Below, one piece after another: positions 35,108 to 48,030 of a DNA stretch of 64,000 nt; the first letter of the stretch is position 1, and every line of letters begins with the position of its first letter. Source of the stretch: Viscum album. Its lineage: Eukaryota; Streptophyta; Magnoliopsida; Santalales; Viscaceae. Location of the stretch: positions 940,031,195-940,095,194 of the forward strand of contig OY728120.1 of assembly GCA_963277665.1 (NCBI GenBank), written 5' to 3'. The translations under genes were made by a program, and so were the position numbers. The notes under the pieces were generated by a model that searched no databases, was not told the origin of the DNA, and saw only the letters and a program-made list of their open reading frames with translations.

Positions 35108-38100
35108 TATCATGAATCGTCCCTCGGGACTCGTGATGTGACTAACCCAAGCCCTCCTACCATAGGCCAGGGGATGGAGACTAGTGCTGAGTAGACATAT
35201 CCCAAAAAAATGAGAGGCATTTGACCCAGTACATGTACACACACACACACAACTCCAAGCCACAAATGTTGGAATGTGAAAACACATGGTATGATAGTAG
35301 AAAACTGAAGTTAAATGGGGATAGAATACAAGCCCAACAAAAAGGAAAAGTAAAAGTACAAGTCGCTGGAACTCCTCCACAGAAAACCATACCTAAAGGG
35401 TAGGTATAGAAATAGTTGTCTAAAGCTACAAAAGCACACCTCATCTTTTGGGTCACTCTAATCACCACATAGTCCCGGTCCGCCAAGGGCTCCATCAAAG
35501 CATCAATCATCTACAAAAGACACAACATTTGTGGGAAAAGCCTGTGTAGGGGAGAGTAAAACAATACTCAGTAGGGATCCCCAAAACAAAAAGTAAAAGT
35601 GCACAAAGGAAACACCGCTAAGAATATATAGTCATATCAACATAGTTATGTGTCAATAACACATATAAAAAACATCCAGGTATACTTTAAAAGGATTCCA
35701 TGACTCAAGGTCTCATAAACTACCGACCATATGGTCCCTCTCATAGCACACTTGATTCGAGAGATCTCACTCCTTGAGCTATCTCATAGTAATCATGTAG
35801 AATTGGTTTACCAAAAGTATCTGAGGGAACATCTGGTCTCAATACGTCATGAAGTTTCCTGAGACATATAGTCTCACTAAGACAAGGATTCTTGATATCA
35901 CATCCAATACATATCCACAAGATTATGCTTAAGGCATATTCAAATTCAATGAGACATACAGTCTCTACATTTGACTCACTCCACATCTTCACTAGAGACC
36001 TACTCTACACCGTCGTAGGTGACCTACTCCACGTCCTCGTAGAAGACCTACTCTGCACCCTCGCAGGAGATGTACTCCACACCTTCATAGGAGAAAAAAT
36101 TTGTGTCTTCGTAGGAGACCAACTCTATATGTTCACAAGAGACCAAATACACGTGTTCGCAGGAGACCAACTCCATGTCTTCGTAGGAGATGAACTCCGC
36201 ATCTTTGTAGGAGACCAACTCTGCGTCTTCGCAGGAGACTAACTCGGTGTCTTTACCATAACCAGTCACATGATTCCATCTGCAGCACACTTTTTTCAGG
36301 AGAACCTATTACTCGAGCCAATGGTTCATGTGTAAAACTACACAAAAGGTTATGTAGAGTATCCCAAAAGGATTACCTCATCGTGAGGGTCCAAACACCG
36401 CAAATAGCTCATAAAATAGACAAATGATTTGAGTGCAATGGGAATTTTAGTGAAAAGGGGCCGGTTGGGACCATGTACGATTTGGGTCTGGGCCAGGTCC
36501 AACCCAACCCGGTCTAACCTATCCCATTGGGCCCGATTCGGCCCGACCTGCTGGGGTAGCCTGATCTATCCAGCCCAGATCGCTAAGTGGGCCAGATTGC
36601 TTCCATGAGACGCAATGAGTGCCACATCCTCATGGGTTATGTGGTCCTCCGACCTCATGGCTTTCATCCAGCTGGGTTGGCTCTCATAGACCCCCCATTT
36701 ATTGCACATGGCTCGGCCACGTGCAACTGGTTGATGTGGAAACTGCTATGGTCAAAACGGTGCACCATTGTATCCAGCTAGCCCCATGGCTTTCGCCGCG
36801 GGATCCTACAATAGCCGATGCAAGCGGCCGTGCTCCGCCGCACCAGCACATGGGAGACAGTGCTCGTGCATCGGTGGCCCCTTCCGTGGGCCACATGGTT
36901 CACTCCAATACTTTGATTTTCAATCCAAAATATTCTCCACAATCCTTGAGTCACCACTTTCACTGTCGTGGGCTTGTATCCATGCCACGATCCATCCCTA
37001 TGAAAGGTCATTCGAATGATGTTATCTTCGACCCCACATTTATCCATATGAAACCATCATCATCGCACCTCCTTCATTCCCTATCTATCCAAAATCTGCG
37101 ATATTGGATCGTTGTTCCAAGAATCAGGTGAGAAATGATCGATCGATTATGAATTGTTGAGTCGTGGTCCAAATGAAGAACGTCGATGATGAATTAAAAA
37201 TAGAGGGAGAAAATCATGAACCAACAAGGAGGAACAAACCTCGATCATTTTTTGTGGATATTATAGTTTGTTTCCATTATAACAGAAAACATAAAGCAAC
37301 AAAAAATACAATATTAATCTCCCATAAACTCAAAAATAGGTAAAACCCATCCCACAACAACGACCGATCCGTGGGCCAATCTGTTTGTGGATTGTTCTGC
37401 GTTCATCATAGAATATCAATAATGGTGGAGAAAGTAAATCAAAACACAAAACCATATAAAGAGTTTGGATTGGTTGATTTTGGGGTTCTATCATTGTTGG
37501 TGATCCGTCATCTCGTCAATCCTTGATCCTCGATCCTCATCTCATCATCGTCTGTCCTTTTCCAATGAGAGGAAATCTCCAAGGCTCTTCTCTTTAAATC
37601 ATAGGTAAGGACCATTAATCTAATCATGTATCCCCAATAATAGTTAAATAAGAAAGACATGTTTCATCATTACATTCATTTCAGCATTACCACATTGTAG
37701 TGATGTTGTGTCGTTTCATAACTTCGAAAAGAAATAAAATAAAATTTTAAAGTTTATTTTTTTTTCCTTTAAAACTTCCAAAAATTATCTTTCAGAGTCA
37801 TCCCACAATGGTCAATGTTAGGCCAAACCTAACAAAAAATCCACATTATGAACTCAAGGGTGGTCTCAGATTTTCAATCTAAGTTACTATTCATAAGTTA
37901 TAAGGATTTTAAAGTAAAATAATTTTATTTAATAATTTTATTTACAGTTATGTCATTTTTGGGTTTCTCACAGAAGATCTGCATGGAATAAAGTTAAGAC
38001 ACTCTTAAGGTAAAAAATCCATTCTAAATGCAATGGTTCCTTTATATTTCTAATCAGGGAACGTGTTTAGAAGTTATTCAACTTTTTCCCGAAAACTAGT

Positions 38101-38240
38101 CATGAACAGTATTAAAAACTTAACATTTTTCATCAAACTATTCTGGGCACATCAAGCCTCAGAATCGCACGCTGTCTCAGTGCCTAGCCTTGGAATTTCC
38201 CTAGAAATTTTCTAAAAGAAACCCTAGAAAATCCAAGTCA
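35108..38240 (-). repeat. E2 3' LTR
   Basis: Left LTR, opening TATCATGAATCGTCCCTC on the plus strand (decayed TGTCACGAGCAG). Minisatellite at about 35980-36255, GC island at about 36455-36920. Ends ATCCAAGTCA before a purine tract on the minus strand (GGGAGAATTAAA). Confidence 0.82.
35980..36255. repeat. 30-bp minisatellite in E2 3' LTR
   Basis: About nine units of the type TCTTCGTAGGAGACCAACTC. Because 30 is divisible by three, it yields repetitive frames on both strands (for example a repeating ten-residue FAGDQLHVFV pattern) that are not genes. Confidence 0.85.
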
Positions 38241-38589
38241 TTTAATTCTCCCAACCTGAAGCCTTTATATCCCCAAAAGCCAAACTAAGGGATACCCAAA
38301 TATATGAAGGGTATGAGCATGAACCTGAGGCCCACACTCCCATGTTCTCTTCCAGAGATTCTCATACTACCTTAGGTCATGAACTAAAGGAATATACTAC
38401 CATAGAGGGTCTTCTCCTGATGATCCTCAATCACCATGGACTAGATGAAAAGTGATCATCCCGACCAGAACTATCATTTGTTGTATTCCATGGATTCCAA
38501 CTATCTTTTACAAGCAGAGGCATCCCAAGCTCTATACTGAACTCTTCTTTTGAAAAGATAAGAAGTGACTGACTTGGTGAGTCATTCAA

Positions 38590-40290
38590 TGATCACCCAG
38601 ATGGTATCGTGTTCCCTAGACATACGTGGTAAACCTATCACAAAATCTATCATTATCCTTTCCCACTCCCTTCCTGGACCCTAAAAGAAGAAAAGAAAAA
38701 CCCCTTCCAAGAAGAGGGGTTCGACACGGTGAGTTTAAAAACCATGAAACTAATTTAAAAAAGAACTCGACTTTTATATCAACACGTAAGATTAGATTCA
38801 ACCCATTCATTCATCCTCAGTTTCTTCCTTGACACCCACATTCATATCCTAATGCATCTCACCACTCTTGGCATCCAATTATACTAATATACATCCTCTA
38901 AAAAGAACTACTTTCTCCCCACCTTTCGAATATCCATCAGGGGAATTTCCTGTGGACAACTGAGCATGTAAAGTCTCACCATTGGTATCAATAGGTTGTG
39001 CCTCCCTAAATCAATATAAGAGTGGAGGGGTAACAACCACTGAATGGAGGTAAGTTGCATAATCTCTATCCATGAAGGATATCTATAATGAAGCCAACTG
39101 ATCCATTTCCTCATTCAATAACTATGAACTGGATCTCCTGCTAAGAGAATATGCTACCACATTTACCTTACCAGAAGTATAGACTCTCTCCAAGTCATAG
39201 TATTGAAGGAACTCTAGCCTACACATCTATCTAAAGTTTAGAACATACTAAGAGAAGATATATTTAAGTCTCTTATGTTTTTAGTAGACAATAAACCACC
39301 TACCCATCAGGTAGTGTTTTTACATTTTCAATGTGAATACTACCATTTCCAACTCAAGATCATGGGTCACGTAGTTCTTCTCATGTGGTCTCAACTAACG
39401 TGAACCATAATAAATCACCACTTGCCTCTACCTCAATACACAACCAAATTCTATCCCTAATGCATCACAGAACACTATGTACTCGACTCCCTCATGTAGA
39501 AAAATCATGATATGGGTTGTCATCAAATATTGGGTCTTACTAATCCAACATAACCTCAAACACCAAGTCTTACTAAGTCCTTTCTATGCAAGTCCTACAA
39601 TTACATGCTTATTTTGGAAAGCTCTTTAGAATTCATATGATATGCTGATTCTAATATCGATGCCATGATGGGGTATTAAACAATGAAAAAGTCTATCTCC
39701 CTGTGGGGAGGTAAACTTGGAATATCTTATGGAAAGACGTCCTCATACTCCATCACTACTACTAGTAAAGGAAAACTCATCACTTCCACTGCCCCGAGGG
39801 TAAGGCTAGCTGACTCAAGAGTTATCGGTTGCACCCTGATACACATGATTCTATCCTGTGCTGCACAAGTTTCCTTTTTTTTCTAACTGAGGAAAACCTC
39901 GTTCCACAACTATAGATATACCACACCATGTTTTCATAAAACGGTCAATCCGAGCATGGATTGTGTATAACCAATCCACACCAAGAATGACATCATAAGG
40001 CCTCAACACTATCACCAAGAGGTTGCAACTAAAACTCTAACCTCAAGGGTAAGATCACATTGTCGGCACTAAAGTGATTATCAAGTCTCCTTTTATAGGT
40101 ATCTTCATATATAAGGGTAAATTCAATGGTTTAACAAAAAATCTAGGTCTCGAACAAGATCTATGACAAGGAAGAATGGTTAGAACTTTTTTCCACTAAT
40201 ACGACATTTAAGAGTAGACATAGACTATACATTGAATCATTCATGGATCCCTTGGGTCATAAGCCTTGACCACATGCAGATACCCCCAAA
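38590..40290 (-). pseudogene. E2 pol, RT core deleted
   Basis: Minus strand. Protease tail VILGVDWLYTIHARID near 39930-39990, then the protease-RT linker (EYEDVFPxDIPSLPPHREID near 39700-39760) and the first RT residues (about 39560-39660). The text then jumps directly to the end of the RNase H region (about 39480 and below), so the whole catalytic RT is gone. Integrase follows, with DFVIGLPRMSREHDTIWVI near 38590-38650. Stops throughout. This copy could only move if supplied in trans, and its integrase is also broken. Confidence 0.78.
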
Positions 40291-40320
40291 TGAAAAAACT
40301 GAGCCCCACTGATAGCACAA

Positions 40321-40830
40321 ACACCCCACCTTAACATGGTCGTTGGGTCCTAGCCTACTAGGTTCCACTAGTTTCCCCACAGACATGTGGTCCCCACCCT
40401 AGGGCCCACACACATGCCCCGAATGGGTCATCTGACTAATGAAAGTCCCCAAAACACCCTGGGAAACTTCCTAAAAGGTCCCCCATTCTGATCACTACTC
40501 CAGGACAAGCACGATTAACTGTGGAGTTAAAATTAGGTAGGTTCCTGAAAAGGAAGGTTCACCTTATTGACATGAGTCATATCATTTAGTCATTTAACCC
40601 TTTATCATTATAGGGTGTTACATTCACCCCCTTTAGAGCACAAAGTCATCATTGTGGGTCTTACATATCATCCAAGGTAGTGCACTGCACTTAAGTTCGG
40701 GTACCACCTGTGATACAAAATGTTACAACTAGGCCTTGTTAATAGAATAGACACACCACCTTAACATGGTTGTTGGGTCTTGGCCCACCATGTACCACCG
40801 GTTTCCCCACAGACACGTGGTCCCCACCCT
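40321..40830. repeat. 430-bp insertion bounded by 80-bp direct repeats in E2
   Basis: 40321-40400 and 40751-40830 are about 88 percent identical by eye (ACC(T)TTAACATGG...CCCCACCCT), offset exactly 430 bases. The segment between ends in GTACCACCTGTGATACAAAATGTTAC, resembling the primer-site/LTR junction of another gypsy family. It may be a solo-LTR fragment or a local duplication. Confidence 0.6.
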
Positions 40831-40879
40831 TTACCACGTCTGCTATCCTGCAAATCTATCTACTCATATCACTGTGTCT

Positions 40880-42140
40880 ACCTCAGTGGCACATCCTCCA
40901 TTTCCCTGTCAGAAACAGGATGGGAAGGAGAATATCTAGAAAGATGTCCCCTATTGTCTGATGAAAATCATTGCCTCTCTCTAGGACGACTGGACTCACC
41001 CTATGATCCTTGAGCTATAGATCCCCTATCTTGGGACCTCCTCTCAGAATGTCGCACATTTCCATGTCTCTGAGATTGATATCAGATTCCTTCTACCAAG
41101 GTCTCTGCTTCTTCTTTCCCACGACTAACATCCATTGGATATATCCACTCAGCTATAGTACATTCATCCCCAAAGGTTCTCTCTAGAACCCTAGAATAAT
41201 TATGAATGAACAGAGGAATAGAACTGGCCCAGATGTCTCTAAACACACCTTTCTCGGAGGTCTGATCGACGAATCACTGGTCATATCATATTCATCGAGT
41301 ACTTGGTAGGGTCAGTATGCCTCGATGAATACTCAGTTACCGACATGTTTTCCTACCGAAGCTATAGAAGCTCTTGGTCACACATATCCCTTAAATTTTA
41401 TGCTAATATCCCCTTCTTTGTAAAAGGTTCTCAAATTATATCTATAGAAGAGTCACCTCATCACAAGATTAGGTAATCTAAACCCCACCATCATCCTACT
41501 AAGCCACATAGAAGGCTCACTGCTAGGACCACCATCTGATATAATGATGTCCTAACTGGATGGAAAACTTGGTCACCACATCAAGATAGTTCTTAGCCAC
41601 CTGAAACTCAGGCTCACCTTGGAACCTGAGGGGTCTATGTTGCTGAAATTTGTGAAGTGCACTTATCCCACACATCACATCCACTGGTACTATGAGGACC
41701 ATGTTCCACTCCACAGGTGGTGGTATAACTAGCACACTACCCAGAGGATATGTCTCTAGAACAAATCTCTGTACTGATTTCATCACCCCATGGATCATCT
41801 TCATGATCATGCGGTGGAATCCTAACTGGCTGTCTATGTGGAAGCATCTTGTAGTAAAACAAGATGTACTATGGTCAATAGAGTGTACCTGGTGAGCTGA
41901 CTCAAGAAGGATATGGAAAGTCCAATCCATTCCTATACGATACATGTACCATCATTTTCCCCTAAAACTAGTATTTTCATGTACCAAGTCAAAAAGAATA
42001 ATTTAGGGTCCTGGTGTATGGACACATCAGCAACCACACCATAATTGGATTCCTTATCATAAAATATGTACTTGAAACACTGAACACTATTTCCCCAAAC
42101 CAAAATCATAGACTCAAGGTTCTTAAGGTATAAACAACTA
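40880..42140 (-). pseudogene. E2 gag, decayed
   Basis: Minus strand just after the primer site. An open 140-aa stretch (41523-41945) includes FQQHRPLRFQGEPEFQVAKN and LDVVTKFSIQLGHH, matching the PPxFxGxPdPxxAexWL core of gypsy gag. The C-terminal part is Arg/Ser-rich and has no readable zinc knuckle. Confidence 0.72.
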
Positions 42141-42142
42141 CC

Positions 42143-42153
42143 CTATGATACCA
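42143..42153 (-). other. E2 primer binding site (tRNA-iMet type)
   Basis: TGGTATCATAG on the minus strand, three bases from the 5' LTR; one substitution from the E1 site. Confidence 0.82.
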
Positions 42154-42156
42154 CTA

Positions 42157-45100
42157 TGTCACGAGCAGTCCCTCAAGCCTAGTGCCATGGCTACCCCAAG
42201 CCCACCTCCCATAGTCCAGGGCCTAGTGACTAGCATCAAGTAGGCATATCCCAAAAACTGGGAGTCATTTTCCTAACTATCTACAAACACGCACACAAAT
42301 CTAAGACACAAATGATGGAATGTGAAAAGACTTGGTAAACAAACATAAGGTACAACAGTAGAAAACTAAAGGTAAATGGGGTCAGAATAAAATCCCTACA
42401 AAAAGGAAAAGTGAAAGTACAAGTCTCTATAACTCCTCCATAGAAAACCCTACCTAAAGGGTAGGTACATAAACAGCTTTCTGAAGCTGTATAAGCACAA
42501 ATTTTTTGTCAGTTCACTCTAAGTACCACCTGGACCCAGTCCACCATGGACTTCATTAAAATATCGATTGTCAGAACAAGACACAACACATGTGGGAAAA
42601 TCCCATGTATGGATGAGTAGAGAAATACCCAGTAAGAAACCAAAAAAACAAAATAAAAGACCACAAATGAAACAGCACTAAGAAGATAGCATCATTTGAA
42701 CATAGGTATGTGTCAAGAACACATATAATAAGAACATCCATGTATATTCAAAAAGGATTCCAAGACTTAAGGTCTCATCCACTACCAACCATATGGTTCT
42801 TCTCATAGCACGATCGATCTGGGAGATCTCACTCCTCGAATTATCTTCTAGTAAAAATGTAGAACTAGTATACCAAAAGTAAATGAGATAACATATGGCC
42901 TATATATGTCATGAAGTTGCTTGAGACATCCGGTCTCACTAAGACAAGGATTCTTGATATCACAACCAATCCTTAGGAACAAGATTCTACTCAAGGAATA
43001 TTCAAATCCGATGAGACATACAGTCTTTGTAGGAGACTCACTTCGTATCTTCATAGGAAACCTACTTTTCACCCTCGTAGGAGACATACTATACTCCCTC
43101 GTAGAAGACCTACTCTGCGCCTTCACATGAGACCAAATCCACTTCTTCATAGGAGACCAAATCTCAGACTTCGAGAGAGACCAACACCACATTTTTACAA
43201 TAGTCCAACTATACATATTCATAGGGGACCAATTATATGTCTTTAATGGAGACCAAATCTATTTTGTTTCAGAAGAACAACTCTGAGTCTTTACCACAAC
43301 TAGTCTCAAGATTCTGTCCTTAGTGTGATCGTCCGGGGAGAACCTACACCTAGAGACAATTGGTCATACTCAAAACTCAAATAAAGGTCACATAGAGTTT
43401 CCAAAAATGACCTCATCATCGAGAGGGTACCAATTCAAAAAATGGCTCATCAAATAGACACACGGTTGGAGAGATATGGGAATTTTAGTGAAAAGGGGCC
43501 AGTTGGGTTGGGGTCCGATCTGGGTCGGACCCGAACCAACCCAACCTGGTCCAGCCCATTGGTCCCTATCTAGCCTAGCCCATTGGGTCCAGTCTTGGAT
43601 GACCCTATGGGCTAGCTAGGTCGTGACCCACTGGGGTGGTCCGGTCTATCTAGCCCAGCCTACTGAGCAGGCCAAATAGCTTCCATGGGATGTGGTCAGT
43701 GCCTCGTTCTCCTGGGCCAGATGGTCCACCGATCCTCTGGTTTCTATCCAGCTAGGTCTGCTCATGCAGACCCCCCTTTCCAACAAACAGATCATCTTCA
43801 TGCGACTAGTCAGCATGGGCTCCACTGCAGTCAATGCGGTGGGCTACCATGTCCAGCTATCCCTGTGACTTCTGCCGCAGGCTCCTACGACCACCGTCAT
43901 GGGTGGCTATCCTCCACCATGGGTGACTGTCCTCCACCACAACGTCATGTGGTTGCCACCGGTGCTGGTTGCTGGTGCCTGCATGTCAGTGGCCCCTTCC
44001 ATGAGCCATTGGGTTCGCTCCAGTACACTAATTTTCGATTTGAAAGCTACTCCGCGATCCTCAAGTCACCAACTTCAGTACCATGGGCTCATATCCATGC
44101 CAAAATACATATCGATGTAAGTTCATTCAAATAGAGATTTCATCCGCACCGCTTTGATCAATCTGACACTTTCATTTTCACACATCTATCATGTTCTGTC
44201 AGTCCTTGATCTGTGATATCGGATCGTGGAACCATGAATCAGGTGCACACCGATCAATCAATCACAAATAATTAAGTCATAGGACAAACAAATAATTTCT
44301 GTGATGAATAAATAATGAAGGGAGAAAATCATGAACTAACAAGGAGGAACAGACCTTAATCCTTGTTCATGGAGATCTTGTTTTTTTCCCATTAGAATGG
44401 TCAATGTAAACCAAAAACAAATCCAATATTAATCTCATATAAGCCTGAAAACATGTAAAACCCATCCCACTACAACAAAAAAATCCGTGGACTAATCTAT
44501 TTGTGGATTGGTAGAAGTTCATTGTAGAATATCAAGAATGAGGGAGAAAGGAAACAAAAAAAACACACTACCTAGAGTTTGGATCGGTCGATGTCAGGGT
44601 TCGATCGTCATTGGCGATCCGTTGAGAGTCATCATGATCTATCGTCGCGTAAATCCTCAATATGTGATCCTCAATCCTTGATCCTTGTCTTTTCATCATC
44701 TCTAGTTATCCCATGAGAGGAAATCGCCAAGGATATTCTCCATCATTCATAGGGAAGGATCATTAATCTAATCATGTATCCCCACTAACGGTTAAAGAAG
44801 AAAGATACGTTTCAAAATCACATGCACTTTAGTGTTACCGTGTTTCTACGTTGTAGTATCATAGTGCTACTATGTCATTGCATATCATTAAAAGAAAATA
44901 AACTTTTCTAGTTTATTTTATTCTCCTTTAAAACATCCAAATGTTATTTTTTGTATTCTATCCACACTGGTCGATGTTATGCCCCACCTAAGTAAAAAAC
45001 TACATTAGGAACTCAACAATGGTATAAGATTTCCAATATGAGTCACCATTCATGAGTTATAAGGTTTTTAAATTAGAATATTTTTATTTAATTATTTTAT

Positions 45101-45400
45101 TTACGATTACGTCCTTTTTCGGGTTTTCTCACTGAAGACTCATGCTGACTAAAGCTAAGTAATGCCTAAGGTTAACCTGCCATTCTGAACACAATGGTGA
45201 CCTCCGATTTATGATCAGGGAACCCGTTTAGATGTTATTACACTTTTTCAGGAAAACCAATCACGCGCTATTAAGAATGTAACATTTCTTGTCGAACCAT
45301 TCTAGGCACACCGGGCCTATGATTTTCACACCATCTCAGCACTGGGTCTCGTAAGTTTCCTCGAAATTTTCTAAAAATTAAACCGGAAAATCCAAGCCAT
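42157..45400 (-). repeat. E2 5' LTR
   Basis: Right LTR, TGTCACGAGCAGTCCCTC at its start on the plus strand. Minisatellite counterpart at about 43015-43290 and GC island at about 43495-44050. Confidence 0.82.
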
Positions 45401-45405
45401 CACAC

Positions 45406-46598
45406 AAACAAAATTCATTTCATAAAAAAATTCATCAAAAAATATTTATATTAATTATTTTATAAATATCTTGTAAATTTTTCTTATGTTTACACAAGCA
45501 CCATGTCAGTGTTATATAAGAATTTAATGTAATTACAACATCACTAAAAATTAAAAATAAATTAAAATTGTAAAAATAATTTATTTATATTAAAATAAAC
45601 CATTTATAACTAAACATAACCTCTTTTTATCCCCATTAAAAAGTATTAGAGTTTTTAAAAGAAAAGGGAGTGACATTTTGTATTTTCTCTTTACTTAAAA
45701 TAATATATATGTCATTATAAAAGAAGAATGGCACAAAATTGCAATAAATTTTAATATTGGATTATTAAGGTAGAACCCCACTCATAAAATAGATTAAATT
45801 AATGTTTTATGATTATTTTACAGTCTTATACCATAGTTTTAACCTTGTTTTACTCGTTTTACCCTTAACACAATGATTTTTTTCCAATGATACTATTCCT
45901 AATAACTAAAGATAAAAGGGGAATTTTTACTAAATTTGAACCTCCTGATTCCAAATATGAAATTACTTTTTCAAGATTAAATTTTTCTATGTGGAAGAAA
46001 TTAAGTTTAATGTAAATTCATAAAACACGATGAAAAGGTAATTTTTAGAAAAATGATTTTTAAGACTAAAAATTAACTTATATAAAAATCCTGAATATTG
46101 ATTATTAAAATGGAATTAATTTGTTTTTTAAAAATAAAATTTATTTCATATCACATTAATACCAAATCCAAAATAGATTGGTAATTTTAAATTACTTTAT
46201 TTAATGAAAATAAATGACAGTATTTGAAAAAATGTTATTTTTCAGTATTCACTGAAAAAATCAATCATTTCAGAAACATACCAAATTTTCACCCTAAAAA
46301 ATATTGAAATGATAATTTAAAAAGTTTTTTTTTTAATTTTATAATATAAAATTTCTAAAATTGGTATAAATTAATTATAATTTCCATGAAAAAAATGAAA
46401 TTAAAATAATTTGTTGATGAAAATGCCTTTTGAAGCATAAAATAAGTGTGATTATTTCCTAGGAAAAAATTAATAAATTTTTATTAGGGAAATAAATTAT
46501 ACATATATTTCAATAATTTATTACCATTATTCATACCCACAAATACAAAATCTATTTTATAATGGTTAGGTTCAAATAATAATTTTTATAGTTGTTTC
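45406..46598. repeat. Old direct repeat, copy 2 (continuation)
   Basis: No gene. Collinear with 29990-31100 of copy 1 (for example ACACAAGCACCATGTCAGTGTT against TGCACCAGTACTACATCGGTGTT). Interrupted on the left by E2 and on the right by E3, whose first bases are TGACGC at 46599. Confidence 0.75.
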
Positions 46599-47699
46599 TG
46601 ACGCTTTCCACCGGGGACATACACATCCATCTATGGAGGACGCGTAGATGTTACCCCGCATTCCCGCTTTCCAAAGGTGGGAAACATTCGCTCCTTATTC
46701 AGGGACATCTGCTCCTTGATCGAAACCGGGATGATGAGATGTCGATTCGTCCTTCCATGTATTTCTACTCAGAGCTCGTCACCTAGTCCGGGTCTCCCTC
46801 ATAGATTTAAGACGTGTTCGTGAATCTCGTTCTCGGTTCCATATCTTCATGGACACCAGTTAATTACGCTGCTTCTGTCAAGATGCTCCAAGGGGTCTAG
46901 TTGGGGTAGCAACCTTTGGTTAAGGGAGTGGTCACGCTGAGGCATCGTTGGAGTGTCTAGACGTTGGGGGATTGGAATGTCTGTCTTCTATCCCTTATTA
47001 TAGGGATTCTCGAGGGCGCGGAAGCCCGAGGCATCCCACATCGAACGCGGGGAATTGTATGCCATAGGCATGTATCTATGGTTTTCCTCAGATTCCCATG
47101 TTTAACACAGGGTATGCCGCGATTCTAACGTCCAGCGGAGACGGATCAGACTGATTGGAACATTGAGAGTGGATGAGATAAAATAACCCCCTCGAGAGAA
47201 CACCGATGTTGGGGCTAGCACGTGGGTGGATTCTTGAATGCTGTGGAGTGGAATGAGGTGGCATGATCCCACCGGGATGTGGCGGCCCGTGTAAGAATCA
47301 GGATGGGTGATGAAGTGAAGGGGGTTGAACCTCGTGGAGGCTTCTTACGTACCATGCCTTGACATAGATCAAAGTCCTCATAGTTCGAGATGATACAGTG
47401 GGACACCCGAAAAGGGCGACCGGTGAGAATGAACGCATGGGTGGGTCCTAGAGGGAGTAAAACATCTGGGTTAAGGCACGAACTTCCCAAGGCATGTGGG
47501 CTTGAGGGAGAGGTCAGGATGAGACATGGGTGTTGGGGTTGAACCTCGTGGAGGATTCCTATATATCCCCGTGGCGAGGAATCAAAGTCCACGTAGTTCG
47601 ATGAAATATAGTTTAATGTCATGTAGGACGAGGCATTTGGAGCTTACATTCTGATACGGCCCAAGGATATGGGGTCGGCGAACCAACGTGAAGAGGGAC

Positions 47700-48030
47700 C
47701 TGGGGTCCAGATGGATGGGGCTTACACTCTGAGATGGTCCATGGTGGATAGATGGATGGGTCTTATGCTCAAAGGTGGCCCACGATGGTGGATATATGGG
47801 GATTACGCTCTGAGGTGGCCCATGATGATGGATGGATGTGGCCGACGCTCTGAGGCACCCATGGTGGTATGATGGATGGGGCTTATGCTATGAGGCTAAC
47901 CATGATGGTGGATATATGGGGCTTACGCTCTAAGGCAGCCTATGATGATGGATGGATGGGGATTATGCTCTGAGGCGGGCTATGGTGGTATGAGGATTAT
48001 GATCTGAGACGTCCCATGATGGTATGGTGA
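47700..48030. repeat. 40-bp minisatellite in E3 LTR
   Basis: Units of the type GGATGGGGCTTACGCTCTGAGG, with starts of the CTTACGCTC word near 47721, 47762, 47801, 47841, 47882, 47922, 47962 and 47995, i.e. 7-8 copies with 39-41 base spacing (last one shortened). Confidence 0.85.

Larger units (their letters stand above)
35108..45400 (-). mobile_element. E2: Ty3/gypsy retrotransposon lacking RT core
   Basis: Minus-strand gypsy element with two LTRs of about 3.1-3.2 kb, an iMet-type primer site (TGGTATCATAG, one change from E1), gag, protease and integrase remnants, flanked by CACAC. LTR ends (TGTCACGAG... and ...AAATCCAAG(T/C)CAT) and the GC island resemble E1, so the two are related families, but E2 LTRs carry a different minisatellite. 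The interior is only 3.9 kb because most of RT is missing and an extra 430-bp segment sits between gag and protease. Inserted in copy 2 of the old repeat. Confidence 0.87.

Noticed and set aside
35892..36290. Repetitive frames on both strands as repeat proteins
   Set aside because: Product of the 30-bp minisatellite in the E2 LTR; the right LTR counterpart has different frame breaks.
36587..37131. Cluster of overlapping frames in the E2 GC island
   Set aside because: Open frames on both strands come from high G+C; no domain and not conserved in the other LTRs.
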